NCBI RefSeq assembly: GCF_024298845.1
Contig: NZ_CP101156.1
Span: forward strand, 3,100,001-3,164,000
DNA: 64,000 nt
DNA from: Natronosalvus amylolyticus
Lineage (GTDB): Archaea > Halobacteriota > Halobacteria > Halobacteriales > Natrialbaceae
Direction of reading: 5' to 3'
Below, one piece after another: positions 16,686 to 24,919 of the stretch (positions within the stretch are counted from its first letter, which is position 1; each line of letters starts with the position of its first letter). The notes under the pieces were generated by a model, which searched no databases, was not told the DNA's origin, and was given only the letters and a program-made list of their open reading frames with translations. Position numbers and translations under genes: made by a program.

Positions 16686-17827
16686 GCGAACACATCGTTA
16701 TCGTCGGTGGCGGGACGGGCGGTGCCGTCCTCGCGAACGGGTTGGCAACCCACCTCAGGGCGGAGATTGCCAGTGACGACGTTCGCGTTACGCTCATCAA
16801 CGACGAACCGGACCACATCTACAAACCGGTCTGGCTGTACGTTCCTTTCGGCCTCCGTGAACCCGAGGACGCACGACGCCCGCTCGAAGAACTGGTCGAC
16901 GACGCCGTCGACGTCAGGATCGATCGCGTCTCGGATATCGATACCGAGAACGGGACGCTCGCCCTCGGTGTGACCGAACGGTCGTTGTCGTACGATCACC
17001 TCGTACTAGCGACGGGCTCACAGCTTGCGCCCGAGGAAATCCCCGGTCTCGCTGACGCGGGTCATCACTATTACGGAGAATCGGGCGCGACCGACCTTCG
17101 CGAGGAACTGCTCTCGTTCACGGACGGGCATCTCGTATTGAGCGTCATCGGGTCGCCGCACATGTGCCCGGCCGCACCACTCGAGTTCGTCTTCATGGCC
17201 GACGACTGGTTCCGAAAGCGAGGCCTCCGCGAGGACGTCGACATCACGTACACGTACCCGATTCAGCGCGTCCACGGGAACCCACACATCGCCGATTGGG
17301 CACAACCCCTGATGGAGTCGCGCGATATCTCCATCGAGACGTTCTTCAACCCGGAGGAAGTCGACCCCGAAGCCGACGTTCTCCACACACTGGAGGGGTC
17401 CGAACTCGAGTACGACCTGCTCGTCGGGATTCCACCCCACCGCGGGAGCGAGCTGATCGAATCGGCCGGGTTGGGCGACCGTGGCTGGGTGGACGTCGAC
17501 AAGCACACCCTCGAGGCAGACGGGGCAGCGAACGTGTACGCGATCGGTGATGCCGCCGCCACCGGCGTCCCCAAAGCAGGCAGCGTCGCTCACTACCAGG
17601 CCGGCGTGGTCACTCGCCGTCTCGCGAGCGAGGTTCGGGACCAGCTCCCGACGGCACGCTATGACGGCAAAACCCTGTGCTTCATCGAAACGGGGATGGA
17701 CGCCGCTTCCTACGTCGAGTTCGATTACAAGAACCCACCGTCGCCAGCGAAACCGTCTCAGAAACTACACTGGGCAAAACTCGCGTATAACGAATCCTAC
17801 TGGCTCACCGCACGGGGGCTCCTCTAA
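16682..17827 (+). CDS. Sulfide:quinone oxidoreductase-like flavoprotein
   Basis: A 381-residue FAD protein of the SQR/NDH-2 group. It has IVIVGGGTGGAVLANGL at 5-21, the LVLATGSQ motif near 107-114, and the second FAD motif NVYAIGDAAATGVPKAG at 284-300. Cys162 in PHMCPAAPLEF and Cys333 in TLCFIETG match two of the three classical SQR cysteines. I see no third, so it may be a variant type. The C-terminal helix (KLHWAKLAYNESYW) is typical for membrane association. It sits within a TusA-DUF1641-rhodanese operon, which strongly supports sulfide or persulfide oxidation. Confidence 0.85.
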   Translation: MSEHIVIVGGGTGGAVLANGLATHLRAEIASDDVRVTLINDEPDHIYKPVWLYVPFGLREPEDARRPLEELVDDAVDVRIDRVSDIDTENGTLALGVTERSLSYDHLVLATGSQLAPEEIPGLADAGHHYYGESGATDLREELLSFTDGHLVLSVIGSPHMCPAAPLEFVFMADDWFRKRGLREDVDITYTYPIQRVHGNPHIADWAQPLMESRDISIETFFNPEEVDPEADVLHTLEGSELEYDLLVGIPPHRGSELIESAGLGDRGWVDVDKHTLEADGAANVYAIGDAAATGVPKAGSVAHYQAGVVTRRLASEVRDQLPTARYDGKTLCFIETGMDAASYVEFDYKNPPSPAKPSQKLHWAKLAYNESYWLTARGLL

Positions 17828-17829
17828 CG

Positions 17830-18453
17830 ATGACTGATTCGACAGCTGTCGACACGAACCAGGATGCCCTCGAGGCGGCCATCGCGGAAAACCCGGAGGC
17901 GGTCGCCGAGTTCGTCGATCGACTCGACGCGGTCAACGAACTCCTCGACGTCCTCTCGCTGGGCGAAAATGCCCTGACCGACGACATGGTCGTCGAACTC
18001 GCAGACACCGGATCGACGCTCGCCGAATCCGCCGACGAAATCGCGACTGATGAAACGGTCGGGCTCGCCGCAGCGGTCGGAACGAACGCGGGTGAGCTTA
18101 CGGACGCACTCGAGACGCTGGTCGAACTCCAGCAAAGCGGCACCCTCGAGAACCTCACTGAACTGGCACAACTGGCGTCGCTGGCGACCGATGCGCTCGA
18201 CGACGAGATGGTCACCTCACTCGCGGCGACGGGGGCTGGGGTCGGCGAACTGGCTGATGCTGCATCGGATCCCGATACCCGCCAGGGAATCGAACGGACG
18301 CTCGCCGGTCTCGGCCAGGCCGAACGGGAAGCTGTCGAGCCCGTTGGCCCGGTTGGGCTGGTCAAGGCGCTTCGAGATCCGCAGGTGCAGGCGGGGCTTG
18401 GCTATCTAATAGCCGTCGCGGGGGCACTCGGGGAGTCAACGCCGACCCGGTAA
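17830..18453 (+). CDS. DUF1641 protein
   Basis: A 207-residue, strongly acidic, alanine- and leucine-rich helical protein starting 3 nt after the flavoprotein stop. The regular LxxLxELxxS pattern and terminal VGLVKALRDPQVQAGLGYLIAVAGALG are typical of DUF1641 proteins, often encoded beside SQR-type or formate dehydrogenase-type flavoproteins. The glycine-rich end may contact the membrane. The biochemical role is unknown, and I infer an accessory or membrane-docking role for the SQR-like enzyme. Confidence 0.82.
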   Translation: MTDSTAVDTNQDALEAAIAENPEAVAEFVDRLDAVNELLDVLSLGENALTDDMVVELADTGSTLAESADEIATDETVGLAAAVGTNAGELTDALETLVELQQSGTLENLTELAQLASLATDALDDEMVTSLAATGAGVGELADAASDPDTRQGIERTLAGLGQAEREAVEPVGPVGLVKALRDPQVQAGLGYLIAVAGALGESTPTR

Positions 18454-18489
18454 CTGAAGCGTTTTTGTTGCCGAGGGCAAGTGTATAGT

Positions 18490-18858
18490 ATGGCCACTAT
18501 CACCCCATCTCGATTCGACGAGAAGCGGGACTCGAGCGACCCGTTCGTGTTGGACATTCGCCCGACCGACTCGTTCGAACGCGAGCACATCGAGGGGAGT
18601 TATAACGTGCCGGTGTACTCGGACCTCCAGCGTGGCAACGAGGATTCGTTTCGCCGACGACTGGACGAGATTCCCGGCGACCGTCCGGTTGTCGTCGTCT
18701 GTAAGGCCGGTATCGTCGCTCGCAAGGCGACGGCGATTTTGGACGACGAAGGCCACGAGTCGATGACACTGTTGGGTGGCATGGGCGCGTGGAACGGCTA
18801 TCAAAAAAACTCACTCGGGTACAAAATTCGATCGCTGGTGTGGAAACTCACGCGGTGA
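18490..18858 (+). CDS. Rhodanese-like sulfurtransferase
   Basis: A 122-residue single rhodanese domain. The motif LDIRPTDSFEREHIEGSYNVP and the active-site loop VCKAGIVARKAT place the persulfide cysteine at Cys71. It closes the TusA-SQR-DUF1641 cluster after a 36-nt gap containing a T5 tract, so it may have partial independent expression. It probably exchanges sulfane sulfur with TusA. The C-terminal basic stretch SLGYKIRSLVWKLTR may bind membrane. Confidence 0.9.
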   Translation: MATITPSRFDEKRDSSDPFVLDIRPTDSFEREHIEGSYNVPVYSDLQRGNEDSFRRRLDEIPGDRPVVVVCKAGIVARKATAILDDEGHESMTLLGGMGAWNGYQKNSLGYKIRSLVWKLTR

Positions 18859-18913
18859 GTGGCTCACTTTTCGCACGCACGTAGCAGGCATCTCGGACCA
18901 ATACTCGGCACTG

Positions 18914-20272
18914 TCACTCGCTCCAGGGCTGGATTTCGTCGTAATCGCCCGGCGGAACCGGTCCCTCGAGCAACGGGTCATCGGTTGCTTGCATCCAGGC
19001 CTCGAGGTCGCCGGCGAGTCTGTCTCGTTGGTCTCGATACCGGGGTTCGAACGCCACGTTGTCGGCTTCCTGCGGGTCTTCGTGAAGGTCGTACAGTTCT
19101 TCGTACGCTCGCGTGGGTGCGCCGTAGGTCTCGCGAACTTCGCGACCCGCTTCGCTCGCGTAGCAGTCTTTGGTCAGATACACCTTCGGGAGGTGCCAGA
19201 AGTTTCGGATGTACTTGTACTGTTCCGTTCGAATCGCGCGGACCGGGTTGTACATATCGTGCCAGGTCATCTCGGCGAAAACCCGCGTTCGCGGGTCGAA
19301 CGCACCGTCTTCGCCCGTAAGCAGCGGTTCGAAACTTCGACCATCGAAATCGGGGCTGGACCCTGGTGGATCGATCCCGAGGTACTCCAGGAGCGTCGGT
19401 AACACGTCGACGTTGCTCACGAGTTCGGTTCGGACCTGCCCGGACTCGACGCCCGGACCACGCCAGATGAGTACGCCCTCGAGGCCGGCGTCGTAACAGG
19501 ACCCCTTCGCTCGCGGGAAGGCGATGCCGTGTTCGGTCGTGAAGATGACCAGCGTGTCTTCGGCGAGGTCGGTTCGCTCGAGGCTTTCGACGATGGTTTC
19601 GATGGCGTCGTCGACGGCGTACACCATGCCCCGCATCTCGGCGAGGTCGTGGCGGATACCGCGTCGGTCGGGGAGATACGGCAGCGGATATATCCCGTCT
19701 GGCTCGTCGGTGTCGTAGTAGTCGGCGTCGAACCCGAAACGACCGTTGTCGGCTTCCACCCGGTGTAACTCGAAGAAGCCGACGCTCGCGAAGAAGGGGG
19801 AATCGAAGGCACCGCGGTCGAAGAACGTCGTGAGGACATCAGCGACGTTTCGAGCGCGATTGGCCTGGTGGACCGAGGGTGAAACGCCCGGATACAGGTT
19901 TCCCTCCGAGTGGACGTACTCGTAGCCAAGCCGGTCTGTATCCTGGCTGATGTGCTGGAGGCCGAACAGGTGGGTCTCGTAGCCGTTCTCGTCGAGATAG
20001 TGTGGGAGAATCCGCTCGTTTTCGTGGAGTTCCCAGTCGCCGTGAGCCAACCCCATCAACCCGTTGACGTGGGGGTAGCGGCCAGTCATGAGACTCCCCC
20101 GAGAGGGCGAACACTGCGGCGCAGTCACGAAGTGATTCTCGAAGCGAGTGCCCTTCTCGGCGAGTCTGTCGATGGCGGGCGTTTCGACGTCGACGCCGTA
20201 ACAGCCCAGGTACTGGCCGAGATCGTGGCTGTGTATCAGAACGACGTTGGGCCGCCTGTCAGTCGGGGACAT
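18914..20272 (-). CDS. Sulfatase (formylglycine-dependent type I)
   Basis: A 452-residue alkaline-phosphatase-superfamily sulfatase. The cysteine-type motif CSPSRGSL at 54-61 would need conversion of Cys54 to formylglycine. The first metal segment reads VLIHSHDLGQYLGCYG, with His replacing the usual first Asp, as in some sulfatase subfamilies. TGRYPHVNGLMGL and the later IFTTEHGIAFPRAKG are also family-typical. No signal peptide is visible, so it is probably cytosolic. The substrate is unknown. It converges with the rhodanese gene. The start at 20272 is preferred over 20317 because MSPTDRRPNVVLI begins the conserved domain. Confidence 0.88.
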   Translation of the reverse strand: MSPTDRRPNVVLIHSHDLGQYLGCYGVDVETPAIDRLAEKGTRFENHFVTAPQCSPSRGSLMTGRYPHVNGLMGLAHGDWELHENERILPHYLDENGYETHLFGLQHISQDTDRLGYEYVHSEGNLYPGVSPSVHQANRARNVADVLTTFFDRGAFDSPFFASVGFFELHRVEADNGRFGFDADYYDTDEPDGIYPLPYLPDRRGIRHDLAEMRGMVYAVDDAIETIVESLERTDLAEDTLVIFTTEHGIAFPRAKGSCYDAGLEGVLIWRGPGVESGQVRTELVSNVDVLPTLLEYLGIDPPGSSPDFDGRSFEPLLTGEDGAFDPRTRVFAEMTWHDMYNPVRAIRTEQYKYIRNFWHLPKVYLTKDCYASEAGREVRETYGAPTRAYEELYDLHEDPQEADNVAFEPRYRDQRDRLAGDLEAWMQATDDPLLEGPVPPGDYDEIQPWSE

Positions 20273-20392
20273 ACCCCCGTCGTACCACGAAGGGGCCCAT
20301 AATCGTTCGTGGCTCACCGACCGAATAGGGGCGAGCTACTGCCCTCGAGTGCGACACCCTCTCCTCAGTCCTCGAGTGCGTTTAACCGTCGC

Positions 20393-21121
20393 CTACAGTT
20401 TCGTCGTGGCCTCGAGGGCGATATCGATCGCTCGAGCGACGTTGTTTTTCGCCTTCTCGGGCAGTTCGTCGTCTTCGGTGTCGGTGCCTTTTTGGGTGCC
20501 TTTCACGAGGTTGCCGTCGACGGTACAGATCGCGCCGGCGCGCAGTCCCTTTCGACGGGTGAGCGAGAAGACCGCGGCGGCTTCCATCTCGACCGACAGG
20601 AGGCCGGCGGCTTCCCAGTCCTCGACGTACTCGTCGGTCTCGGCGTAGTAGGCGTCGTCGCTGGCGATGGGACCGACGTGGACCATCTCGTCGCGTGCTT
20701 CGGCGGCGTCGACCAACCCCGAGAGGACGTGGTAGTCGGGGACGGCGGGATACTCGACGGCTTCGTAGCGTTTCGAGGTTCCCTCGTTTTTGGCTGCGCC
20801 CGTCGCGACGATCATGTCGCCGATTTCGATATCGGCCTGCAGCGCCCCGGTTGTGCCGACACGAATGAACGTCTCGACGCCGACGTTGGCGAGCTCTTCG
20901 ATGGCGATTGCGGCGGATGGACAGCCGATACCGGTCGAACAGATCGTCAGGTCCCGGTCGTCGTAGGTGGCGTTGACGACTTTGTACTCGCGGTTTTCGG
21001 CGACGGTTTCGGCGCTGTCACAGTGACTCGCGATACGGTCGACTCGTCCGGGGTCGCCCGGAATGAGTGCGATATCGTGTACGTCACCGTCGTCGACGAG
21101 CAAGTGCGGTTGCATAGCCAT
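20393..21121 (-). CDS. udp: Uridine phosphorylase / nucleoside phosphorylase
   Basis: A 242-residue PNP/UDP-family phosphorylase. Diagnostic segments are ALIPGDPGRVDRIA (phosphate site), CSTGIGCPSAAIAIEEL, IRVGTTGALQ and SVEMEAAAVFSL (ribose site). It splits nucleosides with phosphate to ribose-1-phosphate plus base. Uridine preference is inferred from the family. It belongs with the PfkB kinase, ribose-1,5-bisphosphate isomerase and DeoC genes 1-6 kb away. Starts at 21121 or 21115 are both possible, and an upstream extension lacks family residues. Confidence 0.88.
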   Translation of the reverse strand: MAMQPHLLVDDGDVHDIALIPGDPGRVDRIASHCDSAETVAENREYKVVNATYDDRDLTICSTGIGCPSAAIAIEELANVGVETFIRVGTTGALQADIEIGDMIVATGAAKNEGTSKRYEAVEYPAVPDYHVLSGLVDAAEARDEMVHVGPIASDDAYYAETDEYVEDWEAAGLLSVEMEAAAVFSLTRRKGLRAGAICTVDGNLVKGTQKGTDTEDDELPEKAKNNVARAIDIALEATTKL

Positions 21122-21264
21122 GGTCGCCCTTTTCGGGGTATCAGGAAAAAGGTCGCGTTCGACGCTCGAGGCTGGTACTTCGAGCGACCCGGTCGCTTGC
21201 TTCGTCATCCGTTCGCTCGCTTGCTTCGTATTGGGTCGCCCCGATTGACGAGTCGAGTGAGGAG

Positions 21265-21657
21265 TTACCGGTGTGGACGGCCGAACGTATCTCCCTCGAG
21301 TCGGGATTCACTCGAGTTCGATGGGTTGTACGGTTCCGTCGCCGTGTCTCTCGGTTCGACCGTAATAGTCGAGTCGGTAATGACGACGCGTGCTTGTGGC
21401 TGGGAGAGTCGTAACGTCACCTGCCCGGTTGGTCGTGGTAGCCCGTTCTCTCTGTCGGCAAACAGCGCGTCGAGTGCTTCGGGATCGACGAGGTCGTACA
21501 GCCGTGTCGACGGCTGCGTGACGTCCTCGTCGGTGAAGATCGCTAACGCGGTTGCTGTTGCGACACTGATCGGCTCTGTATCGGCGCGTTCGTATCGAAC
21601 GCAGTAATGACGTTCAGTGCCCCCGCCCCGAACGTCTGAAATCGTTCCATCTGTCAT
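21265..21657 (-). CDS. HalOD1 output-domain protein
   Basis: A 130-residue protein with the haloarchaeal HalOD1 pattern: SVATATALAIFTDEDVTQ, then LYDLVDPEALDALF, and a beta-rich end with VTLRLSQPQARVVITD. HalOD1 domains appear as signalling outputs or alone in haloarchaea, and their ligand is unknown. A strong TATA box (gttatatac on the minus strand, 21698-21705) predicts a start near 21675, which selects the ATG at 21657 over 21687. Confidence 0.8.
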   Translation of the reverse strand: MTDGTISDVRGGGTERHYCVRYERADTEPISVATATALAIFTDEDVTQPSTRLYDLVDPEALDALFADRENGLPRPTGQVTLRLSQPQARVVITDSTITVEPRDTATEPYNPSNSSESRLEGDTFGRPHR

Positions 21658-21696
21658 GTCTCTCAGTGACGGTACCTGAGTGGCCAACGGGCGGCG

Positions 21697-21706
21697 GTAT
21701 ATAACT
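21697..21706 (-). promoter_or_regulatory. TATA box for the HalOD1 gene
   Basis: On the minus strand this reads agttatatac. Its position decides the start codon of the HalOD1 gene (21657). Confidence 0.55.
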
Positions 21707-21786
21707 GCCGTCAGACAACACGCTGTGAGAATATCGTGTCGGTCTGTTTACCTCGCTTTCGCCAGGTTCTTCGGCCGTTTACAACC

Positions 21787-22674
21787 CTATTCGAGCGTTT
21801 GTTCTTCGAGAAACGCCTCGACGGTGGCAGCAGTGGGCGTAATTCTGGCCCCCTCCGCACTCGCCGCGAGCGCACCACAGGCGTTGGCGAACTCGAGGAC
21901 GGCCTCGAGGTCGTCGGTTCCTAACGAGGTTGCGATAAAGCCAGCGGCGAAGGCGTCGCCGGCTCCCGTCGTGTCGACGGGATCGATGTCGAAGCCGGGA
22001 TGGCGAATCGAGCCGCCGGGGGAGTGAATCTCGGCTCCGTCGCCACCGTATTTGATGACGACCAGGCGGTCGTTGTACGTCGAGGCCGGGTACGACGACT
22101 CGAGGACGGATTCGGCTTCCCTGTCGGTCAGAAAGATGATATCCGCGTGCTCGAGGGCCGTACTGTAATCGCGCTCGGCCAGCCGCCGGCCCGGGTCGAC
22201 GCTGACGGTCGCGTCGCTCTCGCTTGCCAACTGGGCGAGTCGCCCCGCAGTATCGGGACGCTGGCTCGTCAGGTGGACGTGGTCGGCAGCATCGATTCGC
22301 TCGGGATTCAGGTCTTCAGGCCCCACGGCTTCGTTCACGCCGTCGTTTCCCAGCAAGGCAACCTCGCCCGCGTCGTCGACGACGATGTATTTTACGGCGG
22401 TTTCGGCGTCTTCGACGATACGGACGCCATCGATGTCGACCGCGGCGTCCTCGAGTTCGCGTCTAGCGAGCAATCCGGTATCGTCGTCGCCGACGCTCCC
22501 GATAAGGCCGGTATCGACCTCGAGTGCGCTACAGGCGACTGCGACGTTGGCTGCACTGCCGCCGCCGGATTGCTGGCGCGAGCGAATCGCTACTTCCCCG
22601 TCGGGTTCCGGAAACTGGTCGACGCGGAGGGTGACGTCCCAGTTGATGTGTCCGGCGGTGAGTACGGTGACCAT
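21787..22674 (-). CDS. PfkB-family sugar kinase (candidate ribose-1-phosphate kinase)
   Basis: A 295-residue ribokinase-fold enzyme with SGGGSAANVAVACSALE (37-53) and the catalytic DTTGAGDAFAAGF at 234-246 (Asp240). The NWDVTLRVDQFPEPDGE start is family-typical. It lies between a uridine phosphorylase and a ribose-1,5-bisphosphate isomerase. The known halophilic non-carboxylating pentose bisphosphate pathway needs a PfkB-type ribose-1-phosphate kinase here, so I infer that role. Ribokinase or a sugar-acid kinase remain alternatives. An A6 tract at 22705-22710 is an oligo-T on its strand and may form part of its promoter. Confidence 0.82.
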   Translation of the reverse strand: MVTVLTAGHINWDVTLRVDQFPEPDGEVAIRSRQQSGGGSAANVAVACSALEVDTGLIGSVGDDDTGLLARRELEDAAVDIDGVRIVEDAETAVKYIVVDDAGEVALLGNDGVNEAVGPEDLNPERIDAADHVHLTSQRPDTAGRLAQLASESDATVSVDPGRRLAERDYSTALEHADIIFLTDREAESVLESSYPASTYNDRLVVIKYGGDGAEIHSPGGSIRHPGFDIDPVDTTGAGDAFAAGFIATSLGTDDLEAVLEFANACGALAASAEGARITPTAATVEAFLEEQTLE

Positions 22675-22749
22675 CGGTGGTGACCGCCACAGACGGGTGC
22701 CGATCAAAAAACGTTATCGTCTGCCGGGGGGCGGGACCGGTCTGGAGCG

Positions 22750-23742
22750 TTACAGTACCGCGAGTGTGACACCGAGTGAGAACACGCTCGCGACGGTGAG
22801 TGCGGCCACGACGACGAGCACGGGTCCGGGGCCGAGTCGTCTGAGGTCGGCCGTTCGAATCGCCGTTCCCAGGCCGACGAACGCGAGTAAGAACAGCCAG
22901 TCGACGGCGCTCGAGATGAACGCCTGCTGTGACGACGAAAACGCCCCGAAGCTCGCCAGCCCGACCACGACGAGAAAGCCGACGACGAATTTCGGAAACG
23001 TCTCCCAGAGGGTTCGGATGGTGACCGAACCGTCCGCGTCGCTTCGCGCGTAGTAGCTGGCGTACCCGAGAACGACCGCGCCGATGAGCACGTTTCGTGC
23101 GAGTTTCGTGATCGTCGCCCACTGACCGGCGACTTCCGAGTAAGCGAAGCCGACCGCGACGACCGGACTGGTTGAGAGCATACTCACGCCAGCCCAGACG
23201 CCGAAAACGACGTCGGGTAACTCGAGGTAGCTCCCGACCAGCGGATACACGACGAGCGTGATCGCGTCCATCAGGAGGACGATGCCGGCGGCGTAGGCGA
23301 TCTGACTCTCGTTGGCGCGAACGCTGGTGCCAACGGCGACGACGGCCGAGACGCCACAGATGCTGGCACCGGCGGCCAGAAGCGACCCGAACCGGTCGGT
23401 GATACCCGCAACGTTTCTCGCCAACAACTCGACGGTCGTCAACGTCACCAGCACCGTCGCGAGCAAAATCACGAGCACGGCCGCCCCCGTCTCGAGAATC
23501 GCCTCGAGCGTGATCGACGCGCCGAGAAGAACGATGCCGGCAGCGAGCCAGATCGAATGGGTGTTCAGCCCCTGTTCGAGGCGTTCTGGCACGCCGAGCG
23601 TGTTCGCGAGGACGACGCCAAGGCCGATTGCCACGAGCAGTTCGTGGACGCCGACGAGTTCCGAGAGGGCGCGAGCAAGCACGGCGCCGCCGGCGAGTAT
23701 GGCGAGTCCTGGAGCGACCGTGCGGGCAGTGACACGACTCAT
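22750..23742 (-). CDS. YeiH-family (putative sulfate exporter) membrane protein
   Basis: A 330-residue multipass protein with about nine to ten hydrophobic helices. The segments GLGVVLANTLGVPERLEQG, GASICGVSAVVAVG and KLARNVLIGAVVLGYASYY match the YeiH/UPF0324 family, annotated as putative sulfate exporters mainly by prediction. Its start overlaps the stop of a 43-residue membrane ORF by 4 nt, suggesting translational coupling. No direct tie to the neighbouring nucleoside genes is known. Confidence 0.85.
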   Translation of the reverse strand: MSRVTARTVAPGLAILAGGAVLARALSELVGVHELLVAIGLGVVLANTLGVPERLEQGLNTHSIWLAAGIVLLGASITLEAILETGAAVLVILLATVLVTLTTVELLARNVAGITDRFGSLLAAGASICGVSAVVAVGTSVRANESQIAYAAGIVLLMDAITLVVYPLVGSYLELPDVVFGVWAGVSMLSTSPVVAVGFAYSEVAGQWATITKLARNVLIGAVVLGYASYYARSDADGSVTIRTLWETFPKFVVGFLVVVGLASFGAFSSSQQAFISSAVDWLFLLAFVGLGTAIRTADLRRLGPGPVLVVVAALTVASVFSLGVTLAVL

Positions 23743-23870
23743 ACCAACTCGAGGGCGAACGTCGCAGTCAGGACGATTGTGGCGACGGTGACTCCCTGCC
23801 AGTCGGTCTCGAGGCGACGCCAGCGATCGACACCCCGTTGCAGCCACCTCGAGACCAGCTGGTTGTGCAT
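23739..23870 (-). CDS. Single-helix microprotein upstream of YeiH
   Basis: A 43-residue frame with a basic, amphipathic N-terminal half (MHNQLVSRWLQRGVDRWRR) and one hydrophobic helix (VTVATIVLTATFALELV). Its TGA overlaps the YeiH ATG in an ATGA arrangement. The coupling and plausible topology support a real gene, although there is no recognised family. It might be an accessory subunit of the transporter or a leader peptide. Confidence 0.5.
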   Translation of the reverse strand: MHNQLVSRWLQRGVDRWRRLETDWQGVTVATIVLTATFALELV

Positions 23871-23954
23871 ACTCGGGGGTGGTCGATGCGTACCCCTATA
23901 CGTACTGGTTTGCGTCGCGGATACCGGCAACATGTGTGGGGGATTTCGCGGTTC

Positions 23955-24779
23955 TCACATCCCGGCAGTAAAGAGAAGGACGTTGTGGACGCCGGGGCCG
24001 AGACCGACGGCCGCGACGAAGGCAAGAATTGTGCGAGCCTGTCGTGGTGCGTCTCTGACGTACTCTTTGAACAGCGCGACGATGACCAGCGCCAGGACGA
24101 CCTTCACCAGGACGAACAGCCATCCTGCACCGATGAACTCCGCAGTTGGTAAGGCTTCGCCAGCCTCGAGAATCAGCCTCGAGGCGGGTACTTCTTCGGT
24201 ACCGCCCAGCACGTCGTAGCCGATAGCTGTCGAGACGCCGTCGAGGCTGTGGCTGAAGACGACGATAGCGCCCGTGAGTCCCGTGATTGCGGCCACGTCA
24301 GTGAGCCACAGACTGAGACCGACCCAGGCTAACCCAGCGACGATGCCGGCGACGACGACCGAGATGACTGGCCAGAACGGGTCGAAGTTCCCCATTTGCC
24401 AGCCCGAGATGACCGTGAACATCGCGAAGACGATGAAGAAACTCGTCCCCGTAATCCCGAGGACGCGTTCGATAGAGCGCTGTAACCCGGCTGCGTAGAG
24501 AAAACTGCCACCGATCCAGGTGAGTCCGGCGACGATGGCCGTCGTCGCGTAGACGGTCGGTGCGCTGAACAGCACCTCGATGCTCGATGGGAGCTCCCCG
24601 AGTTTGTACAGCACGTGGAGCGTGGACCCGAGCATCATCCACGGCGTAAACGCGAGCACTGTTTCATCAGTCACCGGCGGTTCCAGCACCCACAACAAAG
24701 CCACAACACCAGTTAGCACTACAACCAGTGGCACGAGCATGTACCACGGTGGCAGCACGAATCCCTCTGGCAACACCAT
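23955..24779 (-). CDS. DUF63 membrane protein
   Basis: A 274-residue protein with about eight hydrophobic helices. Features such as MMLGSTLHVLYKLGELP, VFSHSLDGVSTAIGYDVLG and the terminal LGPGVHNVLLF match archaeal DUF63, a membrane family of unknown function. The ATG at 24779 opens the first hydrophobic domain, and an in-frame extension to 24836 has no family support. It lies in the nucleoside-degradation neighbourhood, downstream of the R15P isomerase on the same strand. Confidence 0.85.
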   Translation of the reverse strand: MVLPEGFVLPPWYMLVPLVVVLTGVVALLWVLEPPVTDETVLAFTPWMMLGSTLHVLYKLGELPSSIEVLFSAPTVYATTAIVAGLTWIGGSFLYAAGLQRSIERVLGITGTSFFIVFAMFTVISGWQMGNFDPFWPVISVVVAGIVAGLAWVGLSLWLTDVAAITGLTGAIVVFSHSLDGVSTAIGYDVLGGTEEVPASRLILEAGEALPTAEFIGAGWLFVLVKVVLALVIVALFKEYVRDAPRQARTILAFVAAVGLGPGVHNVLLFTAGM

Positions 24780-24919
24780 AGCAAAACAGGCACAGAGCAG
24801 CGTAAAACAGTTTCCGGTTGGTTGTCGGGTTGCCAACGTTTCTGGCTCGCTCGAGTCCGTGTCCCGAATCCGGTAGTTCCCTCGAGTGACCGTGACCGGA
24901 CTCGTCGGCGGCTCGAAAA

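Noticed and set aside
19035-19050. tRNA-like T-loop sequence (ggttcgaac)
   Set aside because: It lies inside the sulfatase gene and no cloverleaf can be formed around it. Other such hits are also in genes.
24816-24840. Possible fifth copy of the repeat loop (ggttgtcgggttgcc)
   Set aside because: The match covers only about 12 nt and no paired stem is retained, so it may be chance.
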